DNA of 39,665 nucleotides from DATJOJ01 sp035507035 (GTDB taxonomy: Bacteria; Acidobacteriota; Terriglobia; Terriglobales; Acidobacteriaceae): the NCBI GenBank assembly GCA_035507035.1, contig DATJOJ010000062.1, positions 1 to 39,665 on the forward strand, written 5' to 3'. This document shows, piece by piece, positions 1 through 8,602 of the stretch. The stretch's first letter is position 1, and each line of letters opens with the position of its first letter. The translations under genes and the position numbers were made by a program. The notes beneath the pieces were generated by a model. The model had not been told where the DNA came from, ran no database searches, and saw only the letters and a program-made list of their open reading frames with translations.

Positions 1-297
1 AATCAGCACTGCCGCCATGTAGATAAAGTCGGCGGCTACATTCACGTCCAGTTCCCGCAGCTTCTCGACATACGCCAGATATTGCGCCGTGATCTTCGCG
101 ATGGGAATATCGTAGATGTCGATGTCCTGCTTGCGAATCAGGTCAAGCAGCAGATCGAGCGGTCCGGTGTAAACGTCGGTGACTGAGACCGCAAAAGGGA
201 AGTCGCTTTCCGGTCTGGCTGCCGTCCGCACCGGCGCCGATCCCGTCTCCACTGGCAAGCCCGTGGTGCCGTCCCGTAATTTTGCCGCTTCACTCAT
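1..297 (-). CDS. scpA: Segregation and condensation protein A, ScpA (3' end beyond left edge)
   Basis: Partial gene. The first 99 codons are visible, reading leftward from ATG at 297, and the frame stays open to base 1. After a poorly conserved N-terminal stretch of about 35 residues comes the characteristic ScpA start: YTGPLDLLLDLIRKQDIDIY, then DIPIAKITAQYLAYVEKL and NVAADFIYMA. In the family this N-terminal domain binds the SMC neck, and ScpA is the kleisin that bridges SMC heads with ScpB during chromosome condensation and segregation. The start lies 6 bases after the trpS stop, so it is probably co-transcribed as M50 - trpS - scpA. The C-terminal SMC-head-binding winged helix would lie outside the window. 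Identification is secure; the full length is unknown. Confidence 0.92.
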   Translation of the reverse strand, partial: MSEAAKLRDGTTGLPVETGSAPVRTAARPESDFPFAVSVTDVYTGPLDLLLDLIRKQDIDIYDIPIAKITAQYLAYVEKLRELDVNVAADFIYMAAVLI

Positions 298-303
298 CGC
301 CCG

Positions 304-1350
304 CTATTTGGCTCCTTGCCTTTGTTTCGACGGCTCGTATTCCAGCGACATGCTCATTGCCCCGCGCACCTCGCGCATCGTGGCATCCGCGACCTGCCCG
401 GCTTTCGCCGAGCCAGCCTCCAGAATATCCCACGCCAGCCGCGGATTGTCTTCATATTTCTTGCGCCGCTCCTGCATGGGATTCAGGATGTTAACCAGTG
501 CGTCGGCGGCCCAACCCTTGCACTCGATGCATCCAATCCCGGCCGAACGGCAGCCTTCATTCACCTTTTCAATCGTCGCCTTGTCGCTGAAAATTTTGTG
601 CAGATCTCCTACCGGGCAAACATCGGGATTTCCTTTATCCGTTCGGCGGATGCGTGCCGGATCCGTCACCATCGTTTTCAACTTTTGCCGCACCGCCGGT
701 TCTGGATCGGTCAGCATGATCGTATTGCCGTACGATTTCGACATCTTGCGCCCATCTGTGCCGGGCAGCTTCGGAGTGGGCGTGAGAAACGGCTGCGGCT
801 CTGGAAAAACCAGCTGTCCGTCCAACTTGTAAAACTGGTTGAACCTCCGCACGATCTCGCGGGTCAGTTCGACGTGCGGTACCTGATCCTCCCCCACCGG
901 CACAAAATCGCCTTTGTAAATTGAAATATCAGCCGCCTGCAGCACGGGATATCCAAGAAAGCCATATGTCCCAAGGTCTTTGTCGGTAATATTCTCCCGT
1001 TGTTCTTTGTAAGTCGGGACGCGCTCCAGCCATCCCAGCGGCGTGATCATCGAAAATAGCAAATGCAATTCGGCATGCTGCGGTACGTGCGATTGAATAA
1101 ACATGGTGCAGCGCTCGGGATCCAGTCCTGCAGCCAGCCAATCGAGCAGTACTTCAACGGAATTTTCTTTCACCCGCGAAGTGTCAGCGTAATCCGTGGT
1201 CAACGCATGCCAATCGGCGATAAAGAAAAAACACTCGTACTGGTCCTGCAGCTTTACCCAGTTTTGCAGGGCGCCAACATAATTTCCCAGGTGCAGCTTT
1301 CCGGTGGAGCGCATGCCGCTCAAAATTCGTTTGCGTGGATTTGCAGTCAT
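304..1350 (-). CDS. trpS: Tryptophanyl-tRNA synthetase
   Basis: Class I aminoacyl-tRNA synthetase that charges tRNA-Trp in the cytoplasm. The protein has 348 residues, normal for bacterial TrpRS. The HIGH-type motif is TGKLHLGN (about residues 16-23) and the KMSKS loop is intact (202-206, followed by YGNT). The Trp-specific segment GYPVLQAADI, preceding the GEDQVPHVELTRE block, is also present. I chose ATG at 1350; a TTG one codon upstream is possible. The ATG overlaps the TGA of the upstream M50 gene by one base (TGATG), which suggests translational coupling. scpA follows after 6 bases. Nothing appears damaged. Confidence 0.97.
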   Translation of the reverse strand: MTANPRKRILSGMRSTGKLHLGNYVGALQNWVKLQDQYECFFFIADWHALTTDYADTSRVKENSVEVLLDWLAAGLDPERCTMFIQSHVPQHAELHLLFSMITPLGWLERVPTYKEQRENITDKDLGTYGFLGYPVLQAADISIYKGDFVPVGEDQVPHVELTREIVRRFNQFYKLDGQLVFPEPQPFLTPTPKLPGTDGRKMSKSYGNTIMLTDPEPAVRQKLKTMVTDPARIRRTDKGNPDVCPVGDLHKIFSDKATIEKVNEGCRSAGIGCIECKGWAADALVNILNPMQERRKKYEDNPRLAWDILEAGSAKAGQVADATMREVRGAMSMSLEYEPSKQRQGAK

Positions 1351-2027
1351 CAAATTCTCATCAAAATCGCAATGTAAAAAGAGAGAAACGGCCGGATCAG
1401 TCCCATCAACAGATTCCCTCCGAAGAAAACCAGTGCCATTAATCCGAAAATTCCGAGCATGTCGTATACGCGCCTCACTTCATCGGAGAGAAAATGCCGT
1501 ATCACATGACTGCCATCGAGTGGGGGAACCGGAATCAAATTAAAGACCGCCAGAAGAACGTTAATCTCCAAAAATGCGAACAGCAACAGGCTAGCCGGCA
1601 CTAAGGCAGAGTTGCCGAGAGCATAGCCGCTCAACGCGCCGCGAACAATAAGCCGGCCATTCGGCGCAACAACGCAGATCAGTCCCAGACAGATGGTTGC
1701 TGCCGTCGCCACGATGAAATTGCTAATCGGCCCTGCCACAGCCGTCAAAATGTCGTCCCAAACCGGATTCTTGAAATTGCGCGGATCGACTGGCGTGGGT
1801 TTCGCCCACCCTATCACCGGAAAATGCGTCAGCATCGCAATGAGTGGTAACGCCACAGTTCCAATGGGATCGATGTGCTTGATCGGATTCAGCGACACTC
1901 TGCCCAGCATGCGAGCGGTCGGATCGCCCCGCAGGTTGGCAGTCCAGGCGTGGGCCGACTCATGAACACTGATCGCAAACAAAAAGGCGATGAACTGAAA
2001 CAGCATGTCAACATGTTGCAGGGTCAT
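1350..2027 (-). CDS. Site-2-protease-type zinc metallopeptidase (M50), membrane
   Basis: Integral membrane metalloprotease of family M50, 225 residues. The zinc motif HESAH is at residues 22-26 in the first membrane segment. The third-ligand motif NLIPVPPLDGS (about 163-173) sits in a later one. About five to six hydrophobic segments are visible. No PDZ domain or CBS pair is seen, so it belongs to the compact M50 group rather than the RseP or SpoIVFB types. In the family these enzymes cut substrates inside the membrane; the substrate here is unknown. The ATG at 2027 has no strong Shine-Dalgarno. Its TGA overlaps the trpS start, making it the first gene of an M50 - trpS - scpA unit. This small protease upstream of trpS probably has a housekeeping role (inference). 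Confidence 0.9.
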   Translation of the reverse strand: MTLQHVDMLFQFIAFLFAISVHESAHAWTANLRGDPTARMLGRVSLNPIKHIDPIGTVALPLIAMLTHFPVIGWAKPTPVDPRNFKNPVWDDILTAVAGPISNFIVATAATICLGLICVVAPNGRLIVRGALSGYALGNSALVPASLLLFAFLEINVLLAVFNLIPVPPLDGSHVIRHFLSDEVRRVYDMLGIFGLMALVFFGGNLLMGLIRPFLSFYIAILMRI

Positions 2028-2204
2028 TCGATCTTCGATTCGATACTACCATGCGGACCCTGAAACCAGCCGGAATGGCCCGATCCGAGCGGCGAGCCCA
2101 CAGCACCAGCAGAAATAGCAATGATCCGTGCGAATCCGCGTAAATCTGTGGCTGCTTTCAAGTTTCTTCTTCAATCCCATGCTTTATAATTCGCGCCTTA
2201 TCCG
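2028..2204. promoter_or_regulatory. Divergent intergenic region with a TATAAT box for the permease
   Basis: This 177-base gap separates the divergent M50 and permease genes and must hold both promoters. On the plus strand a perfect TATAAT lies at 2185-2190, 14 bases before the permease ATG at 2205. No convincing -35 hexamer is spaced at 17, and no Shine-Dalgarno precedes the ATG. If the box is used, the transcript would have a leader of only about 8 bases. I could not identify a convincing minus-strand promoter. Confidence 0.35.
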
Positions 2205-3527
2205 ATGACCGAGCTCGCCCGCAAGCTGCGCTCCGTGGATTACTTCACCCTGGGTTGGGGAACCATGGTCGGGGTTGGATGGCTGATCGTCATGGACGAT
2301 TGGCTGCTTCGCGGCGGAGTGTTGGGCGCAATTCTCGGTTTTGCGATCGGCGGTGTGTTGCTTCTCCCGATCGGTTATGTCTACGGCCGGTTGGTCGCGC
2401 TGATCCCCGATGCCGCCGCCGAAATCGCCTATACCGCGAAAGTTTTTCCCAGGTCAGTCAGCTTTGCCACCGGATGGATGATGGTGCTCGCCTATTTCAT
2501 CGTGTGTCCCTGGGAAGCCGTTGCTGTGGGCAGAATCGCCGGATATATTTTCCCTTCACTCGATTCCATCGAAGTCTATCGCGTAGCCGGCCGCCCTGTG
2601 TATCTTCCGCATTTAATAATTGGCCTCGGCCTGATCGGGTTGATTACGCTGCTCAACTACCGTGGCATTCGGCTGAGCGCAACCTTTCAGAACTGGACGG
2701 CGTTTGGAACGCTCGCGCTCTTCGTGATTTTTGTAATCGCAGGCGTCAGCAAGGGTTCCGCGCAGAATTTTCCGCCGTTCTTTACCCATACCCCGCTCGT
2801 GTCGGTGCTGCTGGTCATGCAAATCGTTCCATATTTCATGACCGGATTCGAATCGGTAGTAAAGGCTGCGGAAGAAGCCAGCCCGGATTTTCGCGCCCGC
2901 AGTTTCTGGCGTGCCATCGGCATGGCCATCGTTGTCGGAATTCTCTTTTACACCATCGTGATCGCCGCGGTGGGCTACGCAGGACCATGGCATCAACTCA
3001 CCACGCAGAAATTCATGACTGCCGTAGTCTTTCAGCAAGCAGTTGGATCGCGTTGGGTCGTGAGCGTGATTTTGGCCGCGGCGCTGCTCTCCCTTTTCAA
3101 GGTTTTCAACGGCAGTTTTGTTGCGTCTAGCCGCCTCCTGTTTGCCATGGGACGCTTTGGCATGGTCAATCCCAAGCTCTCCCAGGTTCACTCGCAGAAC
3201 CGGACACCGGCCATTGCTGTCGTCTGCATCGGAGTGGCCAGCGCGCTCTGCATGTTTTTGGGCGATGCGGTTCTGATTCCTATCACGGAAGTCGGTTCGG
3301 TCGCTTCCGCCATAGGTTGGTTTGGAACCTGCGCTGCATATTGTGGGATGAAGCCCGCCCCAATAAAGCGTTTCGTGGCACTAGTCGGCGTCGCCGTAGC
3401 CCTGCTAATGATCCTGATGAAAATTGTTCCTGCGGTTCCAGGACATTTCACTGGCTATGAATGGCTCGCTCTCGTCGTATGGATTCTGCTCGGAATTTGC
3501 CTGCACCGCAGAGAACACGGAGGGTAA
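2205..3527 (+). CDS. APC-superfamily amino acid/polyamine permease
   Basis: Polytopic membrane transporter of 440 residues with about 11-12 hydrophobic segments. The N-terminus FTLGWGTMVGVGWL carries the glycine-rich unwound TM1 motif of the amino acid-polyamine-organocation superfamily. PYFMTGFESVVKAAEEA (about 210-225) matches the conserved TM6/loop region (F-x-G-F/E). By family it imports or exchanges amino acids or amines; the substrate cannot be read from sequence. ATG at 2205 lacks a Shine-Dalgarno and follows a TATAAT box closely. The next gene, a secreted D-aminoacylase-like amidohydrolase, starts 32 bases downstream on the same strand. That suggests release of an amino acid outside the cell followed by uptake (inference). 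The last codons (HRREHGG) resemble part of a dispersed cacagagg-type repeat. Confidence 0.88.
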   Translation: MTELARKLRSVDYFTLGWGTMVGVGWLIVMDDWLLRGGVLGAILGFAIGGVLLLPIGYVYGRLVALIPDAAAEIAYTAKVFPRSVSFATGWMMVLAYFIVCPWEAVAVGRIAGYIFPSLDSIEVYRVAGRPVYLPHLIIGLGLIGLITLLNYRGIRLSATFQNWTAFGTLALFVIFVIAGVSKGSAQNFPPFFTHTPLVSVLLVMQIVPYFMTGFESVVKAAEEASPDFRARSFWRAIGMAIVVGILFYTIVIAAVGYAGPWHQLTTQKFMTAVVFQQAVGSRWVVSVILAAALLSLFKVFNGSFVASSRLLFAMGRFGMVNPKLSQVHSQNRTPAIAVVCIGVASALCMFLGDAVLIPITEVGSVASAIGWFGTCAAYCGMKPAPIKRFVALVGVAVALLMILMKIVPAVPGHFTGYEWLALVVWILLGICLHRREHGG

Positions 3528-3549
3528 GGTTCCTGCGGAAATCACTGTT

Positions 3550-3555
3550 GGAGAG
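3550..3555 (+). promoter_or_regulatory. Shine-Dalgarno that fixes the amidohydrolase start
   Basis: GGAGAG lies 4 bases before the ATG at 3560. The frame is open further upstream (to 3461, inside the permease gene). The ribosome site and the signal peptide that begins at 3560 show that 3560 is the real start. Confidence 0.7.
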
Positions 3556-3559
3556 AATC

Positions 3560-5263
3560 ATGTCAAGAATTAGGGTTGGCGCCACGCAATTGCTCTGGTT
3601 GCTCTTTCCACTTCTGCTCTTGTGTCTGTGCTCATCTGCCGTCTCGCAAACTTTCGACATCGTAATCACCCGCGGTCACATCATCGACGGTACCGGATCA
3701 CCGTGGTATTCGGGCGATGTAGGCATTCGTGACGGGAAAATTGCTGCCATCGGAAATCTGGCCGACGCGCCAAGAAAGCGCACCATCGATGGGCAAGGAA
3801 AAGTCGTTGCTCCCGGATTCATCGACATGCTCGGGCAGTCAGAGTTGACGATCCTCGTCGATCCCCGCCTTCCATCCAAGATCTTCCAAGGCATCACGAC
3901 CGAAGTCACAGGAGAAGGTAGTTCGGTCGCGCCACTCAATGATGCCATTTTGCAGGCAGATCACAGGGTCTACGAGCACTATCAGATTCACCCCGATTGG
4001 CGCACTTTTCGTCAATATTTTGCCCGGCTGGAAAAACACGGCATCGGCATCAATCTCGCCAGCTATGTTGGCGCCACGAGGGTCCGGCGAATGGTATTGG
4101 GAGACGACGACAAGCAGCCCACGCCGCAACAACTGGGCAGCATGAAGCAGTTAGTCGACGCTGCCATGCGCGACGGTACCGTCGGCGTGTCGACTTCCTT
4201 GGAATACCCTCCCGCACCTTACGCCAAAACCGACGAATTGATCGCTTTGGCGAGCGAAGCTTCGAAGTTCGGCGGAATTTATGCCACGCATATGCGCAAC
4301 GAGAGCGATGCCGTGCTGCCGGCAATCGACGAAGCCCTTCGCATCGGCAGCGAAGCCCACATTCCCGTCGAAATCTGGCACATCAAAGTCGCAGGCAAAG
4401 AAAATTGGGGACGAATGCCCGAAGTCGTCTCCAAGATCAACGCAGCGCGCGCCGCCGGAATCGATGTCAGCGCCAATACCTATGCTTACACCGCCTGGTC
4501 GAATGGGCTTTCGGCCTTCATTCCGCCTTGGGCGCACGATGGCGGCGATACCAAACTGATCGAGCGCTTGCAGGATCCCGCAACTCGTGTTCGCATTCGC
4601 CAAGACCTTTTAACGCCATCGAAGTCCTGGGACAATGAATGGCAAGAAATCCCCGGGCCGGAGTCGGTCGAGATTGCCGTCGTCCAGAATCCAAAGCTCG
4701 TGCCCCTCCAAGGCAAAACCTTGGCCGAGATCGCCAAAGTCTGGAATAAAGATCCGATGGATGCGCTCTTCGACTTCTTGATCGAAGACAAAGCTTTTAC
4801 CTCGGTGGTAGTCTTCGGCATGTCGGAACCTGACGTTTCCCTCGCTCTGCAACAGCCGTGGGTTTCAATCGACAACGACTCGCAAGGCACATCTCCGGAA
4901 GGAATCCTCGGTCAGGAGCATCCCCATCCCCGGGCTTATGGCACGTTTCCCCGCATCCTCCGCAAATACGTTCGTGAAGAAAAGAAGCTCACCCTCGAAG
5001 ACGCGATCCGAAAGTTTTCCGCCCTCCCGGCTCAGCGTATGCGTTTTACCGACCGCGGCGTGCTCAAAGCAGGCATGTGGGCCGATGTGGTGATTTTCGA
5101 TCCCGAAACAATTCGTGACTTGGCAACCTTCGAGAATCCCAATCAGTTGTCGCAAGGAATGGACTACGTTCTTGTCAATGGAGTCCCCGTCATCGACCAG
5201 GGCAAAATGACCGGAGCACGGCCTGGGAAAGTGTTGCGGGGAGCGGGTTATGCAGCTCAGTAA
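3560..5263 (+). CDS. Secreted N-acyl-D-amino-acid deacylase-like amidohydrolase
   Basis: 567 residues, with a clear signal peptide (MSRIRVGATQLLWLLFPLL, then LLCLCSSAVSQ; cleavage likely after AVS). The rest is a D-aminoacylase/dihydroorotase-like amidohydrolase: N-terminal beta sandwich (DIVITRGHIIDGTG), TIM barrel, and C-terminal sandwich GVLKAGMWADVVIFDP. Barrel histidines typical of the family are present in YATHMRNES and EIWHIKV. The usual HxH after PGFID is absent, however: the sequence reads PGFIDMLGQSE. The Cys-containing GNCG-type metal loop is also replaced (TGEGSS). It may therefore use fewer metals, or act on another amide. Length is in the family range (about 480-570). It follows the APC permease by 32 bases. 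Its stop is 5 bases from the convergent AsmA-like stop. Confidence 0.85.
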   Translation: MSRIRVGATQLLWLLFPLLLLCLCSSAVSQTFDIVITRGHIIDGTGSPWYSGDVGIRDGKIAAIGNLADAPRKRTIDGQGKVVAPGFIDMLGQSELTILVDPRLPSKIFQGITTEVTGEGSSVAPLNDAILQADHRVYEHYQIHPDWRTFRQYFARLEKHGIGINLASYVGATRVRRMVLGDDDKQPTPQQLGSMKQLVDAAMRDGTVGVSTSLEYPPAPYAKTDELIALASEASKFGGIYATHMRNESDAVLPAIDEALRIGSEAHIPVEIWHIKVAGKENWGRMPEVVSKINAARAAGIDVSANTYAYTAWSNGLSAFIPPWAHDGGDTKLIERLQDPATRVRIRQDLLTPSKSWDNEWQEIPGPESVEIAVVQNPKLVPLQGKTLAEIAKVWNKDPMDALFDFLIEDKAFTSVVVFGMSEPDVSLALQQPWVSIDNDSQGTSPEGILGQEHPHPRAYGTFPRILRKYVREEKKLTLEDAIRKFSALPAQRMRFTDRGVLKAGMWADVVIFDPETIRDLATFENPNQLSQGMDYVLVNGVPVIDQGKMTGARPGKVLRGAGYAAQ

Positions 5264-5268
5264 GAAGG

Positions 5269-7809
5269 CTAACGTTTGAGCGCGGCTTGTGTCTCCGCTG
5301 AGCTCACCTGCGAAACATGAGGTTCAGCCAGGGTGCCGGTAATGGCAAATCCCGGCATACCCTCACGCGTCAGCTTCAAATTCAATACGCGTCCGAAGGA
5401 TGCGGTACCGCTTAACTGGTAAGTACCGTCGGGTGAATCCAGTTGTCCGTTCCTGATCGCAAACTTCTCATCCTGCATTGTCATCGCTGCTGCGAGATGC
5501 CGCACTTGCAAAGCCGAATCACCGTCCGAAAGCGTCATGTGAGGCAAGGCTGCCTCCCACGCTTCAACCTGCAGCGTTCCGGCGGCCGAAGAATAAAGAT
5601 CCGCAGCATCGAGTCCAGACGCGCTCGCGCGATAGCTCACATTAGCCGATCCCGTTACCCAGCCATCGTGCATCGCGGTCGCCAATTGCCGCAACGAAAC
5701 CCGCTCTAGTGATCCATTTCCCGAATACTTTGGCGGCTTGCTGGTAAAGTCAGCCTGCCATTCTCCCGTATGCCGTCCACCAAGCACCTCAGCCCGCATC
5801 TCCGACAGTCGCAAGTGGCCGCTTTCCAATTCCACCTTGGCCGAAAACTGCGTAGCGGTCAGGTTATGAATCGTTACCCGATTGGCTGAAAGTTTTCCGG
5901 AAGCGTTTGCGATCAAAAGATACGGTGGCGTCGAATCGGATGCTGATAAGAAATGGTACCAGGGCTGCTTGGACGCAGCTGGATTCAGCAATTGATTCAC
6001 CCGTCCCAGGGCAATTTCATCAGCATGTAAATCAAAATGGATGGCACAAACGCTGGTCATTCCACAGGGCCGTGGAATCGAAAGTGAACCATGCCACGCA
6101 GCACCGGCAACTGAGGCGGCAAGGTTCTTCACGTCGGTTTTGTCCGGAAGAAGGTCCATGTCGGCGGAGGCGATTTCCAGCGGCTCATTCCATTCTCGCA
6201 ATTGCGCGCGGATCGACCGCAGTTGCGCCTCGCCAGTTGCTCTCACCGGATTTTGCCCAGACCAATCTCCCGCGAATTGCAGATCGATCTTTGCCACTCC
6301 ATCGGCTTTTGCGGAAAGCGCAGGAATTCCGACCGTCCGAGCAGCCTGCAATAATCGGCTCACTTGTCCCTCGCCTTGCAAACGGAAGCTATACCCCGAG
6401 TGCGCCATCCATCCGCTTACCAGCACAGGCGCAGGCCTCCCCATGCCGAGGCGAAAAGGTCCGATCAATACGTAAGGCCCGGCGGGAGCCGAAAAAATGT
6501 GGCCCGAGCTTCGGGGAAGTGGCCCCACCTTCGATCTCGATGTTGCAGGACTCCCGAAACTGAAAGGAACACTGTGCAGTTCGAAGTCCGCCTCGCTCTG
6601 TGGCGACGCGAAATGCGCATCCGAAATCTCACCACCACCGCTCCAGTCAGCCGTTTTTGCCTCGCCCGCGCTGCGCCGCAATCGCAGCTTCGCATCAACC
6701 TGCCCAGTCGTAGTCAGGTCATACGGTAAAGCGTGTGTGGCGTGATGCGCAAAGTTCACCAGTCGTTGAACCGGCATGCCCTGCATGGTCAACGTTACAT
6801 CGTAATCGTCCAGCGCGAATGGATTGCCCATCGTGCCTTCGAGTGTGATCGCTTCTCCACTCCCGGGAGCATTGCACATGATCTCGGCCAACATCTTGTC
6901 ACGAGAGCTATATTGTCCAGTGCACTGAGCTGCTAGCCGCATGCTTCCATTTCCCACAATGTCATAGCGGTGAAAGTCGCCCACCGCGAGATCGGTGCGG
7001 ATGCTGAGGTCTGCGGGAGTCCCAGAAAGCGTCGCCTGCAGACTAAGCGAACCGCGCCACCCCTTGTCATTCCCGCCGAGCAACTGGCTGAGTTGTCCCA
7101 GTTGCGCTCGATCCCAAACCAGCGTGAACTGAACAGGTGTTTCGCGTAGGCTCGGTGCTCGCTGCCAAAGACCATTCACCCGAACCCTCCCGGTGTCAGT
7201 CAGATTAAAGTCGGTGCGAACCGGTTCAGCCTGTAAACGCACTCCCCAGGCATTTTCAGAATCCTGCCAGAGCGCGAAATCTGCGTCGGTGAGGGTGTAA
7301 GGTTTTTTCTCTGCGCCGAATTTGAAATTGATGCGCCCCCGGCTGGCCTCAACGTAGGGAAACCCAGGCCGAGTTTCGCTAGGGCTTTTGCTTGTCGGCG
7401 CAACTTGAATCTGCGCACTGCGCTCGAGCAAACGCTCCAGATTCCAATGCCCATCGCTGTTGCGGACCAAATTCAGGCTGGGTTCCGTCAGGCTTAGGCG
7501 TGCAATCTCTAAGCGCCCTCGTAGCAGAGATCGCAGCCGCAAAGAAGCTGACACATCACTTGCGCGCAACATCGGCTCAGCCCCGAAGGCCGGATCATCA
7601 TGGACTACGAAGTTCTCCAGATCAAAGCCCGGCCGCGGCAGAACGCGAATGCGAACATAAGACACTTCTACCGGGAGGCCAACGCCACGGCTAATCGAGA
7701 GCACAATGCGATTGCGCAACTGGTTCGCGCCCGGACGAATCAGGAACAACGCGAGCAGTACAATCACCCCGCCGATCGCTAATCCCCGCTTTGAAAAGAT
7801 CCATTTCAT
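5269..7809 (-). CDS. AsmA-family envelope protein
   Basis: 846 residues with one N-terminal membrane anchor (about residues 8-25, LAIGGVIVLLALFLI). A long periplasmic beta-rich region follows. The N-terminal AsmA signature is recognisable: a start/lipid-transfer-like beginning with GVGLPVEVSYVRIRVLPRPG, FDLENFVVHDDPAFG and LEIARLSLTEPSLNLVRN, and repeated amphipathic strands later. The AsmA/TamB/YhdP group is linked in other bacteria to phospholipid movement between membranes and outer-membrane assembly; here this is by family only. ATG at 7809 overlaps the stop of the upstream lepB gene as ATGA, so translation is probably coupled. It is the last gene of the rnc - lepB - lepB - asmA-like unit and ends tail-to-tail with the deacylase, 5 bases away. 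Confidence 0.85.
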   Translation of the reverse strand: MKWIFSKRGLAIGGVIVLLALFLIRPGANQLRNRIVLSISRGVGLPVEVSYVRIRVLPRPGFDLENFVVHDDPAFGAEPMLRASDVSASLRLRSLLRGRLEIARLSLTEPSLNLVRNSDGHWNLERLLERSAQIQVAPTSKSPSETRPGFPYVEASRGRINFKFGAEKKPYTLTDADFALWQDSENAWGVRLQAEPVRTDFNLTDTGRVRVNGLWQRAPSLRETPVQFTLVWDRAQLGQLSQLLGGNDKGWRGSLSLQATLSGTPADLSIRTDLAVGDFHRYDIVGNGSMRLAAQCTGQYSSRDKMLAEIMCNAPGSGEAITLEGTMGNPFALDDYDVTLTMQGMPVQRLVNFAHHATHALPYDLTTTGQVDAKLRLRRSAGEAKTADWSGGGEISDAHFASPQSEADFELHSVPFSFGSPATSRSKVGPLPRSSGHIFSAPAGPYVLIGPFRLGMGRPAPVLVSGWMAHSGYSFRLQGEGQVSRLLQAARTVGIPALSAKADGVAKIDLQFAGDWSGQNPVRATGEAQLRSIRAQLREWNEPLEIASADMDLLPDKTDVKNLAASVAGAAWHGSLSIPRPCGMTSVCAIHFDLHADEIALGRVNQLLNPAASKQPWYHFLSASDSTPPYLLIANASGKLSANRVTIHNLTATQFSAKVELESGHLRLSEMRAEVLGGRHTGEWQADFTSKPPKYSGNGSLERVSLRQLATAMHDGWVTGSANVSYRASASGLDAADLYSSAAGTLQVEAWEAALPHMTLSDGDSALQVRHLAAAMTMQDEKFAIRNGQLDSPDGTYQLSGTASFGRVLNLKLTREGMPGFAITGTLAEPHVSQVSSAETQAALKR

Positions 7810-8576
7810 CGGACCGGTTTAAATGTACGACGCCACCGTGTCTCATCGAAAAAGTGAATAACCACGTGCGCCAGGAATCCCAATCGCTGGCTCATTTCTT
7901 TCTGCAGATACTGATCGGGAGGCGTTTCAAACGACCAATAGATGAACATCGGCCGCCCGATCACGTTGGGTTTGGGAATGAATCCCCAGTAACGGCTGTC
8001 GTAACTCACATCGCGGTTGTCGCCCATCGCAAAATAGCTGTCAGGAGGGACAACCAAGTCGTCCCCTTGAATGTACTGCTTCATGGCCAACTGCCACTCC
8101 GGAGTTACATTGTTGTACTCCGATGGCGGTACTGCAGGGAAGTTATCGCGGTACGGATTGGAGACATCCGCCGACGAGTGGATGACATAGGGCTCATCCA
8201 GTTTTTGTCCATTGCGATAAACCGCTCCATCGCGCAGATGAATGTGATCTCCCGGTGTCCCAATGATTCGCTTCACTACATACAAACCGGGTTCAGCCGG
8301 CGAGAGAAAAACTACGATGTCATTATCGTGAACGCTCCGATAAGGAAGAAGCGGTCCAAGCCAATGAGTTGGCGGCGAAAATTGCTCGCGGTTCACGAAA
8401 ACGTGGTCGCCAATGAGCAGCGTGTTTTCCATGGAACTGGAAGGAATCTCGAATGCTTGCACAATGAAGGTAATAATGAACAGACCAGTGACCAGCACTG
8501 CCGCCAGCGACGCCAGGAATTCCACCGTTGTCTCAGGTGGTTTCTCCGGCTCCGCTTTAGCTTTCTTATCGGCCAA
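7806..8576 (-). CDS. lepB: Signal peptidase I (second of a tandem pair)
   Basis: 256-residue type I signal peptidase that cleaves signal peptides of exported proteins at the outer face of the inner membrane. One N-terminal membrane segment lies at about residues 22-42. The catalytic serine is Ser48 in SSSMENTL and the catalytic lysine Lys102 in VVKRIIGTPGD. Box E is MGDNRDVSYDSRYWGFIP. About 40 residues precede box E (HSSADVSNPYRDNF onward) and share a layout with the upstream paralogue. The start is TTG at 8576, supported by a strong GAGGAG six bases upstream. Its stop overlaps the AsmA-like start (ATGA). It lies 26 bases after the first lepB. Confidence 0.95.
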   Translation of the reverse strand: MADKKAKAEPEKPPETTVEFLASLAAVLVTGLFIITFIVQAFEIPSSSMENTLLIGDHVFVNREQFSPPTHWLGPLLPYRSVHDNDIVVFLSPAEPGLYVVKRIIGTPGDHIHLRDGAVYRNGQKLDEPYVIHSSADVSNPYRDNFPAVPPSEYNNVTPEWQLAMKQYIQGDDLVVPPDSYFAMGDNRDVSYDSRYWGFIPKPNVIGRPMFIYWSFETPPDQYLQKEMSQRLGFLAHVVIHFFDETRWRRTFKPVR

Positions 8577-8582
8577 GTTTTT

Positions 8583-8588
8583 CTCCTC
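8583..8588 (-). promoter_or_regulatory. Strong Shine-Dalgarno for a TTG start
   Basis: On the minus strand GAGGAG lies 6 bases upstream of the TTG at 8576. No ATG in the same frame is near, so this site decides the rare start of the second signal peptidase. Confidence 0.7.
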
Positions 8589-8602
8589 GTAACCTCACAG
8601 CC

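Noticed and set aside
2028..2204. Riboswitch or attenuator before the permease
   Set aside because: No stable paired structure or conserved aptamer pattern could be recognised by eye.
2255..3130. 291-codon ORF overlapping the permease on the same strand
   Set aside because: Arg/Cys-rich frame-shadow; the permease frame has clear membrane segments and family motifs.
3461..3559. Upstream extension of the amidohydrolase frame
   Set aside because: Overlaps the permease gene and would bury the signal peptide; GGAGAG supports ATG 3560.
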